Below, in pieces: positions 7,346-13,910 of a stretch of DNA of 30,963 bases. The stretch spans positions 1-30,963 of the forward strand of contig JAFRQC010000137.1 of NCBI GenBank assembly GCA_017428805.1, read 5' to 3'. How positions within the stretch are numbered: position 1 is the first letter of the stretch; each line of letters begins with the position of its first letter. The notes beneath the pieces were generated by a model. That model did not search any database and was not told where the DNA came from. It worked only from the letters and a program-made list of their open reading frames with translations. The DNA comes from Prevotella sp. GTDB taxonomy: Bacteria > Bacteroidota > Bacteroidia > Bacteroidales > Bacteroidaceae. The position numbers were made by a program, and so were the translations under genes.

Positions 7346-8953
7346 ATGGAATCACTAAAGGAGAAAACGGCGAAAGGGCTCTTCTGGGGCGGGATGAACA
7401 ACGGCGTGCAGCAGTTGTTAGGTCTGGCCTTTGGCATCATCTTAGGGCGACTGCTGGATCCGTCGGACTACGGTATGACGGCGATGCTGGCGGTGTTCTC
7501 CGTGATTGCCAACGAGCTGCAGTCGAGTGGTTTCAAGACGGGTCTCATCAATCTGCGGGAGCCGAAGCACGAGGATTATAATGCCGTGTTCTGGTTTAAC
7601 ATCGTGGCTGGCTTGGTGCTCTATGTGGCGCTGTGGTTCGCTGCCCCGCTGATAGCGGACTATTATCACGAGCCAAAACTGATTCCGCTGAGCCGTTATG
7701 TGTTTCTGGGGTTTGTGTTCTCCAGCTTCGGTATGGCGCAGTCGGCGTATCTCACGAAGCAGATGCAGATCAAGCAGATCGCGAAGTGTGGAATGACGGC
7801 AACGCTCTCGTCGAGCCTCGTGAGTGTGGCGATGGCGGCGATGGGATTTGGGTATTGGGCGCTGGCGACGCAGTATCTGATGTATATCGCGGTGAATACG
7901 TTGTTGCTGTGGTATTTCAGCCCCTGGCGACCGAGTATTTCGAGGAACGAGGAAGGAGGAACGAGGAAGGAGAATTGTTCTGAGGCGGATCAGACCACCC
8001 CTAGCCCCTCCTACTCAGGAGGGGAAAACACCCTCCAAGGTAATCTCGTTCCTCGTTCCTCCTTCCTCCTTCCTCGATTATTCCATCCTCTAAAAAGACT
8101 TTTCCCATTCAGCTTCAGGATTATGCTGTCGGCGATATTCACGCAGCTGAATAATAATGTGATGAATCTGTTGCTGGGACACTATTACGGCAAGACGAAC
8201 ACGGGCCACTATAACCAGGCCTACCAGTGGAGTTCGAAGTGTTTCCTGCTCGTGGGGAATATGCTGCGGCAGGTGGACCAGACGGTGCTCGTAGGGCTGC
8301 GCGACGAACGTGAACGGCAGTTGGCGGTGCTGCGGAAGATGATGCGGTTTACGGCCTTTATTTCGTTCCCGATGCTGTTCTGCCTGGCGATGGTGTCGCA
8401 CGAGTTTATTGTGCTGGCGATAGGCGAGAAGTGGGCGTTTGCAGCGTCGCTGTTGCCGTTGCTGTGTCTGAGTGGGGCGTTTATGCCGTTGTCGACGTTG
8501 CTGACGGACTCGGTGATCAGTCAGCATCGCAGCGACATCTACCTGTGGAGTACGGTAGCTTTAGGTGTGTTGCAGATTGCGATGATGGTCAGCCTCTGGC
8601 GTCAGGGCATCGTCGTGATGGTCTGGGCTTACACCTTATTAAATATAATATGGGTGTTTGTGTGGCATTTCTTCGTCAGGAGGCTGATGGGGTATGGGCT
8701 GCTGGCGTTCCTGAAGGATATCGTGCCGTTTGCCCTGGCTGCGGCTGCTGTCACGAGCCTGGCGTGGCTCTTGACAAAGTTTACAGTTTACAGTTTACAG
8801 TTTACAGATGATTACCTTAAGCTCTGGATTTTGCTCATCAGCAGGGTTGTGATTGCGATGCTGCTGTATTATACCGTGATGCGAATAGCTGGGGCAGTCA
8901 TCCTGAAAGAGGTAATAGGATTCTTTACTCGCGGCCGAAGAGGTATTTCTTGA
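7346..8953 (+). CDS. Wzx-type polysaccharide flippase (MOP superfamily) with an in-frame repeat insertion
   Basis: A 535-residue polytopic inner-membrane protein. It opens MESLKEKTAKGLFWGGMNNG and continues with GRLLDPSDYGMTAM, the typical N-terminus of Wzx/WzxC-like O-unit flippases, which move undecaprenyl-linked repeat units across the inner membrane. About 12-14 hydrophobic segments are visible. Residues 199-244 (7940-8077) are a foreign, Ser/Pro/Gly-rich stretch encoded by a composite repeat; without it the protein would be 489 residues, the usual family size. A second repeat tract encodes about residues 478-490 (KFTVYSLQFTDD) in a loop before the last membrane segments. The 3' end overlaps the convergent acyltransferase gene by 29 bp (8925-8953). 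Whether the enlarged loop is tolerated is unknown, but the frame is kept on both sides. Confidence 0.85.
   Translation: MESLKEKTAKGLFWGGMNNGVQQLLGLAFGIILGRLLDPSDYGMTAMLAVFSVIANELQSSGFKTGLINLREPKHEDYNAVFWFNIVAGLVLYVALWFAAPLIADYYHEPKLIPLSRYVFLGFVFSSFGMAQSAYLTKQMQIKQIAKCGMTATLSSSLVSVAMAAMGFGYWALATQYLMYIAVNTLLLWYFSPWRPSISRNEEGGTRKENCSEADQTTPSPSYSGGENTLQGNLVPRSSFLLPRLFHPLKRLFPFSFRIMLSAIFTQLNNNVMNLLLGHYYGKTNTGHYNQAYQWSSKCFLLVGNMLRQVDQTVLVGLRDERERQLAVLRKMMRFTAFISFPMLFCLAMVSHEFIVLAIGEKWAFAASLLPLLCLSGAFMPLSTLLTDSVISQHRSDIYLWSTVALGVLQIAMMVSLWRQGIVVMVWAYTLLNIIWVFVWHFFVRRLMGYGLLAFLKDIVPFALAAAAVTSLAWLLTKFTVYSLQFTDDYLKLWILLISRVVIAMLLYYTVMRIAGAVILKEVIGFFTRGRRGIS
7940..8077. repeat. Composite hairpin repeat inserted in frame in the flippase gene
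   Basis: The outer arms 7940-7972 and 8045-8077 are inverted copies of a GAGGAAC/GAGGAAG heptamer repeat and match at 31 of 33 positions. Between them lies a palindromic element (7980-8028, with CCCCTCCTACTCAGGAGGGG) that recurs, inverted, after the GH3 gene at 30383. The whole is 138 bp, exactly 46 codons, with no stop in the flippase frame. Confidence 0.8.
8778..8815 (+). repeat. Heptamer repeat (GTTTACA x4) with ATGATTAC tail inside the flippase gene
   Basis: Four perfect copies of the 7 bp unit at 8778-8807 are followed by ATGATTAC (8808-8815), the same tail as the CTTTGAA repeats at 11839, 12675 and 13502. It encodes KFTVYSLQFTDDY in frame. It is the most regular heptamer tract in the window; gain or loss of one unit would shift the reading frame. 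Confidence 0.75.
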
Positions 8954-10049
8954 GGAAGGGACTGACGCGGAGCAGCTGGGAGGTGATGACGCAGAAGGCG
9001 ACGACCACCAGGGCGACGGCGAGGGCAGCTGTGGTGTCGAGGATAATGTTATGGCGGTTCACACGGAAGAACTCACCCACCATCGGCAGCTTCGGCAGGA
9101 AGAAATAGTGAAGCAGATAGATGTCGAGCGTACGACGGCCGATGAACTGCAGGCCTCGGCCCAAAGCGGTCTTATCGGAGAAGAACTCGCTGTAATGCCT
9201 GAAGAACATAAATACCATCGTCAGCAGCAGGAACATCGCGAGGGTGTGGGGCAGCGAGGCCCACTCCAGTCGGAAGTAGTGCCACTTGATCACTTCGATC
9301 GTGGTGATGAGTGCGAGTAGAACCACTACGGGGAAGAACCAGCGCGAGTCCATCAGCCGCTGCGCACGGTCCCAGTAGCGATGCACGATGGCACCGTAGA
9401 GGAAGAAGGGGAAGTAGCGTATCATCTCCACGAGGCTGGAATAGTTCATAAACGCATTTGGCGGCCCTTTGTGACCCAAGGCCCAGGAGAACTGACCGGG
9501 CAGGTAGCAAGTCTCGAAGAGGCAGAGGGAGATGATGAAGAGGAGAATTACGAGGAATGAGGAAGGAGGAATGAGGAATGAGAAATGTGAATTGGCTCGC
9601 CAAGCTGAGAGCTTACTTTCGATGTAGCTAAAGGCATAGAACGTGAGGAGCATATAGAGCAGGACGAGGGTGAACCAGTAGCCGGCTTTCATCGAAGAGG
9701 CGAGGGCCTCGTTGAGGCTGTCGATGAAAGGTGTGGTGGGGACCATCGCCAGAAAGAGCAGGAAGAACACAGCTGTGGGGATGATCTGTACGCGCAGTTT
9801 CTTCAGGGTGAGTTCTCCCAGCGTATGGGCATTCCAGATGCGACTCGCCTTATAGGCCAGGAAGCCGCTGATGAAGAAGAACAAGGGCATTCGGAAGAGC
9901 AGGAAGAACTGCAGGGCTGCCGACCAGCGTATCTGCATACCGAAAGACTTCAGGGCCACGTGGTTCGTCACCACGAGCAGCATCGTGAAGCCACGGAGGG
10001 CATCGAGCCAACCTAAACGTGGCTTAGTAGAATTCGAGCTTTCCGACAT
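8925..10049 (-). CDS. Acyltransferase 3 family membrane protein
   Basis: A 374-residue polytopic membrane protein. The N-terminus RLGWLDALRGFTMLLVVTNH carries the family's R-G-x(n)-H signature (the His is presumed catalytic), followed by RMPLFFFISGFLAYK, and about ten membrane segments are visible. Members move acetyl or similar groups onto sugars of O antigens, capsules or peptidoglycan, fitting its place next to a flippase and LicD. The start at 10049 overlaps the end of LicD by 26 bp; no better downstream start exists before the RGF motif. A 37 bp repeat (9551-9587) encodes the SHFSFLIPPSSFLV stretch near residues 154-167, between membrane segments. The gene ends inside the convergent flippase gene. 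Confidence 0.83.
   Translation of the reverse strand: MSESSNSTKPRLGWLDALRGFTMLLVVTNHVALKSFGMQIRWSAALQFFLLFRMPLFFFISGFLAYKASRIWNAHTLGELTLKKLRVQIIPTAVFFLLFLAMVPTTPFIDSLNEALASSMKAGYWFTLVLLYMLLTFYAFSYIESKLSAWRANSHFSFLIPPSSFLVILLFIISLCLFETCYLPGQFSWALGHKGPPNAFMNYSSLVEMIRYFPFFLYGAIVHRYWDRAQRLMDSRWFFPVVVLLALITTIEVIKWHYFRLEWASLPHTLAMFLLLTMVFMFFRHYSEFFSDKTALGRGLQFIGRRTLDIYLLHYFFLPKLPMVGEFFRVNRHNIILDTTAALAVALVVVAFCVITSQLLRVSPFLKKYLFGRE
9551..9587. repeat. 37 bp GAGGAAT-heptamer repeat inside the acyltransferase gene
   Basis: It begins CGAGGAATGAGGAAGG and ends TGAGAAATG. It matches the copy in licD (10235-10271) at 35 of 37 positions with the same length, and 7941-7977 in the flippase gene more distantly. 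It is read in frame as part of the protein. Confidence 0.75.
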
Positions 10050-10833
10050 GTATTGCGAGTTTATTGAGATCAGGCAGTTTCATATAGTCGCCGTAGAGGT
10101 GGCGCAGATGGGCATCGGCATCGTGGGGCACAGGCAGCTGATGGCCTTCGAAGACGTGTGTGGTCAGAGGGAAGATCTCCTTGGCATAACGGCGGTTGTG
10201 GAAGGGGATGCCCATGCCGGAGGTGATTGTTTTTCGAGGAAGGAGGAATGAGGAATGAGGAATGAGAAATGCTCGGAGGAAGGGGAAGAACACCTTATTA
10301 TTAAAGTCGAAGATGCGACGGACGGACTTGATGGCTTTCGCATCGTTGGTGCTTGTGCGCCAGATCTTATACATGTGGCCTACGGACTTCTCCGTCAGTT
10401 TGTGGAGCCAGATGGGGTGCTGCTCCATGGGGAAGATGTCGATATAGATGCCCTGCTCCTGCCACATACGATCGTAATTGTTATGCTCGAGCATCCTTGA
10501 ACGACGGTCGCGCACCTTGGCGTAGTAGAAGAAATAGTAGGAATCGGTCTCATCGTTCTGCAGTGCGAGCCATTCGGGCAGTTCCGAGGGCAGCACCTCC
10601 ATCAGCCGCAGATAGTCTGAACGCATCATCTCGATGTCGAGGTCGTCGTCCCAGGGGATGAAGCCGTTGTGGCGTATGGCGCCTATCAGCGTGCCGCTGC
10701 TGAGCCAGTATTTGATGTCGTGCTTCTTGCAGATCTTGTCCACCTCGAGCAATATCTCCAGCATCCGTATCTGCTGACGCCGCAGCATCGAGCCTTCGGG
10801 ATTGAATCGTGCACGCAGTTCCTCGTTGTTCAT
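10024..10833 (-). CDS. LicD-family phosphotransferase
   Basis: A 269-residue cytoplasmic enzyme of the LicD/fukutin-related family, which transfers phosphocholine or similar phospho-alcohols from a CDP carrier to glycans. The signature YWLSSGTLIGAIRHNGFIPW followed by DDDLDIEM lies near residues 42-70 and supplies the metal-binding aspartates. The start is set at 10833 (MNNEELRARFNPEGS) because family members begin in this way and because its ATG then overlaps the stop of the upstream gene by ATGA (10830-10833); the open frame continues to 10857. A 37 bp repeat at 10235-10271 encodes FLIPHSSFLLPRK in the C-terminal half. Its neighbours, an opine-dehydrogenase-like enzyme and a cytidylyltransferase/CobD-like fusion, would supply an activated phospho-amino-alcohol. 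Confidence 0.88.
   Translation of the reverse strand: MNNEELRARFNPEGSMLRRQQIRMLEILLEVDKICKKHDIKYWLSSGTLIGAIRHNGFIPWDDDLDIEMMRSDYLRLMEVLPSELPEWLALQNDETDSYYFFYYAKVRDRRSRMLEHNNYDRMWQEQGIYIDIFPMEQHPIWLHKLTEKSVGHMYKIWRTSTNDAKAIKSVRRIFDFNNKVFFPFLRAFLIPHSSFLLPRKTITSGMGIPFHNRRYAKEIFPLTTHVFEGHQLPVPHDADAHLRHLYGDYMKLPDLNKLAIHVGKLEFY
10235..10271. repeat. 37 bp GAGGAAT-heptamer repeat inside licD
   Basis: Same length and orientation as 9551-9587, with two differences; it ends in the shared tail GAGAAATG. The insertion keeps the LicD frame. Confidence 0.75.
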
Positions 10834-11840
10834 TTCTTTGATATTTTTAGTCCCCAAGCGAGAACCTGATCGATCGTGGGGGTGTTGACTTGATGCTTCC
10901 GAGCCAAGTCCTGGATGATCCGCAGGCCATAGGGGAAGTCTTCCGTGAAGTATCGGCTGCAGAAGTCAGGCACGAAGCCTCCCTCCACCTGTTTCATAGG
11001 CGAGAGGATGCCCTTGAATGCCTCGATAGACTGCAACTTATGTGTGAGCGAAGCCGCATCCGTACTCTCATAATAGTCGAGGATGGTGGGGATGCTGCCC
11101 TCACGCACTGGTAACACGCTGAGCAAGGCGAAGAACTCACGGTCCATCGCGATCAGCAGCTGTGAAGCCTCTTCCGTCCACTCCTCATAGAAGAGGGGCT
11201 GCGTGGGATAGACGACGCCTTCCTGCCAGTCTTTCCACATGGTGTAAAGCCTGGAGGGGTGCAGGATGGGGTTGCTGTTGGTGAGGCTCACCTCGTAATA
11301 ATTCTGCATCAGGATGGTGGGTGTATGCAGGAGTTGTTCGATGAGTGAGCGCAGGGCCTCTTTCTCCTCCGTCTGTTCGATGGCGATGTGCAGCGTGGGC
11401 TTGTAGCCCATGAGCGTTGCTGCCCGTCCGTATTCTGTGGTACGTGCGATGAAGGGCACGCGCTGGAATCCGAACAAGGGTGTCGTCGCAGGCAGCACTT
11501 CCATCGCCTCAAAGAAGAAACCTGTGCTAGAGACCACACTGCCCACAGCGGTTTTGGGCTGGAGGAAGGGACGGATCTGCTGTAGTTCCTCATGGATGGA
11601 AAAGCCTGGCAGGCAGAGCATCGCGAGGTCTGCCTGAGGGATGACCTCTGCAGGATTGGCTGTAATCTGATGGATGGTGCCTCGCAGCAGCGTTCCCTCT
11701 GGCGTGCTGATCTCCAGCTGATGCTGCCAACGCTCAGGATGGCGTGTCAGCAGCGACACCTCGCACTCCTTATGGGCAGCGAGAAACCCCGTTACCACAT
11801 GGCCCAGATTGCCACCACCACAGATACAAACCTTTTTCAC
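10830..11840 (-). CDS. Octopine/nopaline dehydrogenase-family enzyme
   Basis: A 336-residue NAD(P)-dependent enzyme. The N-terminal Rossmann motif is CICGGGNLGHV (residues 5-15). The C-terminal catalytic domain carries SLTNSNPILHPSRLY and ends SRYFTEDFPYGLRII...NTPTIDQVLAWG, characteristic of the opine dehydrogenase family, which condenses an amine with a 2-oxo acid and reduces the imine. The frame begins with a GTG at 11840 supplied by the edge of a heptamer repeat (11839-11878), with no ribosome-binding site visible; the next codons KKVCIC show the start must be close. It sits between LicD and a nucleotidyltransferase/CobD-like fusion. The substrate is unknown; a phosphoethanolamine-like amine plus pyruvate would fit the neighbours. 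Confidence 0.8.
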   Translation of the reverse strand: MKKVCICGGGNLGHVVTGFLAAHKECEVSLLTRHPERWQHQLEISTPEGTLLRGTIHQITANPAEVIPQADLAMLCLPGFSIHEELQQIRPFLQPKTAVGSVVSSTGFFFEAMEVLPATTPLFGFQRVPFIARTTEYGRAATLMGYKPTLHIAIEQTEEKEALRSLIEQLLHTPTILMQNYYEVSLTNSNPILHPSRLYTMWKDWQEGVVYPTQPLFYEEWTEEASQLLIAMDREFFALLSVLPVREGSIPTILDYYESTDAASLTHKLQSIEAFKGILSPMKQVEGGFVPDFCSRYFTEDFPYGLRIIQDLARKHQVNTPTIDQVLAWGLKISKK

Positions 11841-11878
11841 TTTGAACTTTGAACTTTGAGCTTTGAACTTTATGATTA
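11839..11878. repeat. 40 bp CTTTGAA-heptamer repeat filling an intergenic gap
   Basis: It begins ACTTTGAACTTTGAAC and ends CTTTATGATTA. It covers the entire gap between the opine-dehydrogenase-like gene and the upstream fusion gene. Read on the minus strand, it supplies the TAA stop of the fusion gene (11878-11876) and part of the GTG start of the next gene (11840-11838). It has the same length as the copies at 12675 and 13502. Confidence 0.8.
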
Positions 11879-13738
11879 CTTTGAGAACAGCTTCAAGGCT
11901 TCGGCAAGACGGGTGTTGTCCTCGTGGTTGCGGACGGCGATGCGCATATATTGCTTGTTGGGGTCGAGACCAGGCTTCAGGCTGCAGTCGCGCGTCAGGA
12001 TGTTATGGTGGCGCAGCATATAAATCACAATCTCCTTGGCCGTATAGGGTGACAGCACTTCACAGAGGAAATAGTTGGCCTGTGAGGGCATCACGCGTAA
12101 GAATGGTACGGTGCGCAGCTGACGTTCGAAGCTGTCACGTTCAGTGACGAACTTCTCGCAGGCTTTCTGGTAGTCCTTCTCGTGCTTGTTGTAGATCTGC
12201 ATAAAGAACTCGGCAAACGAGTTGAGGTTCCAAATAGACACCTCTTTCTTCATCTGTGCGATGAGGGCCTTATCAGCCGAGGCGAGGATGCCCAGACGCA
12301 GTCCTGGCACACCATAGCTCTTCGAGATGCTCTTCATGACGGCCATGTGGGGATAGGTCTCGAGGATCTCGTCAGAGAGCAGGGAGTTCGTGGCGTAGTC
12401 AATGCTGAAGTCCACAAAACTCTCATCGATCACCAGACGGATGCCATTGTCTTCGCACCACTGGGCGAGACGCAGCACATCGGCCTTGGGGATGAAATTG
12501 CCGGAGGGGTTATCGGGATTGATGACCATCAGCGTCTGGATGTCTTTGTCGCCGAAGAAGGCCATGAGGTCATCGGCAGTATAGCGATAGTCCTCGTTCT
12601 GGGATACGAACGTCACCTGACTGTCTTTATCGTAACGGTTAGGATATTCCTCGAAGGTAGGACGGATGAAGCCTACTTTGAACTTTGAGCTTTGAGCTTT
12701 AAACTTTATGATTACTTCCATCAAGACTTTGATGAGTTCTGCAGCACCGTTGCCAGGCACGATATAGGACTCACTCACACCAAAGCACTTGCTGGCGATG
12801 AGCGTGTTCACCTTCATTCCTGAGGGGTATTCCGTCAGCAGCGTGTCGAAGTTACTGCGCAGTTCGTCCTTCATGCGCTTCGAGGGGAAATAGGGATTCA
12901 CCAGATAGCAGAAGTCGAGCATCTGCGGGAAGCGCCAGAAGCCGCCGTAGCGTCCGTAGTATTTGCGCAGCACGTCCTGGTCGTCAGCAAAGATGGCCTC
13001 TGCGATGTCGAGATCCTGCTTGTCGTCTATCTCATACCATCTCTCGTTGCCGATGGGCAGCGCCTTCATGTTGTGGCTGTTGAGCATGGAGATGATACGC
13101 AGCACGTTCTCGTAGTACTCGTTGTTGCCCACCGCCTTCGTGTAGGCATCGAGGAAGGGCACGTACTGATGCTGCAGGAACTCACGGCTGAGCTTATAGA
13201 TGTTGACGGTCTTGTAATAACTGTCCACATCGGCATAGTCGAAGGCCTCTTTCGAGACGAAGTTCACGATGTTCTGGTCTTCATCCAGCCGCACCATCGT
13301 ACCGTCCATCCACGACTCGTACTTCGCCACCAGCGCGAGGTTGGGGTAGGGGTTGTCGAGGAGCATGGGAAACAGGCGGTCGCTGAAGATGAGGTCGCTC
13401 TCGATGAGCAGTGTATCGTCTTCCTGCAGTTTGTCCTTCACGATTGAGAGCGAGTAGATGTTGTTCGTCTTGTCGTAGATGGGATTCTCGGCGAATTCGA
13501 TACTTTGAACTTTGAGCTTTGAACTTTGAACTTTATGATTAGATTCGATGTAATCCCGTAGTTCCTTGCCTTTATAGCCCACGACGATGATGATGCGATT
13601 GAGGTTGAGCTGCGACAACTGCCCCAGCAGACGGTCGATGAGTCGCACACCGTTTACAGGCACCATACACTTGGTGTTCTCTTTCGTCAGTTCTCCGAGT
13701 CTGCGGCCCATTCCTGCCGCCAAAATGATTGCTTGCAT
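11876..13738 (-). CDS. Fusion of a sugar/alcohol-phosphate nucleotidyltransferase and a CobD-like PLP enzyme
   Basis: A 620-residue two-domain protein. Residues 1 to about 235 are a nucleotidyltransferase: LAAGMGRRLGELTKENTKCM (NTP binding) and LIESDLIF, close to LicC-like cytidylyltransferases. Residues from about 255 to 615 are a fold-type I PLP enzyme: GNGAAELI near 330, NPDNPSG, VIDESFVDFS, and SISKSYGVPGLRLG with the PLP lysine at K473. GNGAAELI and PGLRLG resemble threonine-phosphate decarboxylase (CobD) more than histidinol-phosphate aminotransferase. If it decarboxylates phosphoserine or phosphothreonine, the first domain could activate the resulting phospho-amino-alcohol as a CDP derivative for LicD; this is inference. 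Two 40 bp repeats lie in frame (about residues 67-79 and 342-354). It has its own promoter (13762-13770) and heads the three-gene block that follows. Confidence 0.85.
   Translation of the reverse strand: MQAIILAAGMGRRLGELTKENTKCMVPVNGVRLIDRLLGQLSQLNLNRIIIVVGYKGKELRDYIESNHKVQSSKLKVQSIEFAENPIYDKTNNIYSLSIVKDKLQEDDTLLIESDLIFSDRLFPMLLDNPYPNLALVAKYESWMDGTMVRLDEDQNIVNFVSKEAFDYADVDSYYKTVNIYKLSREFLQHQYVPFLDAYTKAVGNNEYYENVLRIISMLNSHNMKALPIGNERWYEIDDKQDLDIAEAIFADDQDVLRKYYGRYGGFWRFPQMLDFCYLVNPYFPSKRMKDELRSNFDTLLTEYPSGMKVNTLIASKCFGVSESYIVPGNGAAELIKVLMEVIIKFKAQSSKFKVGFIRPTFEEYPNRYDKDSQVTFVSQNEDYRYTADDLMAFFGDKDIQTLMVINPDNPSGNFIPKADVLRLAQWCEDNGIRLVIDESFVDFSIDYATNSLLSDEILETYPHMAVMKSISKSYGVPGLRLGILASADKALIAQMKKEVSIWNLNSFAEFFMQIYNKHEKDYQKACEKFVTERDSFERQLRTVPFLRVMPSQANYFLCEVLSPYTAKEIVIYMLRHHNILTRDCSLKPGLDPNKQYMRIAVRNHEDNTRLAEALKLFSK
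12675..12714. repeat. 40 bp CTTTGAA-heptamer repeat inside the CobD-like domain
   Basis: Encodes IIKFKAQSSKFKV in frame. Differs from the copies at 11839 and 13502 at only a few positions and has the same 40 bp length and the same ATGATTA tail. Confidence 0.8.
13502..13541. repeat. 40 bp CTTTGAA-heptamer repeat with flanking 7 bp direct repeats
   Basis: Encodes NHKVQSSKLKVQS in the nucleotidyltransferase domain. It is flanked by ATTCGAT at 13495-13501 and 13543-13549, which looks like a target-site duplication; the distance between these, 48 bp, is 16 codons. Confidence 0.8.
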
Positions 13739-13761
13739 AGCGTATTAAGCTTTATTATGGT

Positions 13762-13770
13762 GCAAAAGTA
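13762..13770 (-). promoter_or_regulatory. Promoter -7 box of the fusion gene and downstream polysaccharide genes
   Basis: TACTTTTGC on the minus strand fits TAnnTTTGC and is 23 bp upstream of the ATG at 13738. No clear -33 TTTG is visible. Confidence 0.6.
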
Positions 13771-13800
13771 CAAATATTAATGGAGATTCTATCTTAATAG

Positions 13801-13877
13801 ACACGGATTGTATGGATTTTATGGATTTTTTATCGTTTTTCCTGAAAAACTATCCTTATAATCCTTATAATCCGTGT
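13801..13877. repeat. 77 bp hairpin repeat between divergent promoters
   Basis: ACACGGATT (13801-13809) pairs with AATCCGTGT (13869-13877). The inside is made of ATGGATTTT-like units on the left and CCTTATAAT units on the right. It sits between the divergent promoters of the fusion gene and the glycosyltransferase. The open frame through it (from 13812) is not taken as coding. Confidence 0.6.
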
Positions 13878-13885
13878 TTTTTATA

Positions 13886-13894
13886 TACCTTTGC
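13886..13894 (+). promoter_or_regulatory. Promoter -7 box of the glycosyltransferase gene
   Basis: TACCTTTGC matches the Bacteroidales consensus; the start codon follows 16 bp later at 13911, so the leader is about 10 bases. The -33 region overlaps the upstream hairpin repeat and is not consensus. Confidence 0.6.
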
Positions 13895-13910
13895 ACCGAA
13901 AAGTTATAAA

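Noticed and set aside
13812..13910. 33-residue extension of the glycosyltransferase
   Set aside because: It translates a hairpin repeat, and the promoter box lies downstream of this ATG.
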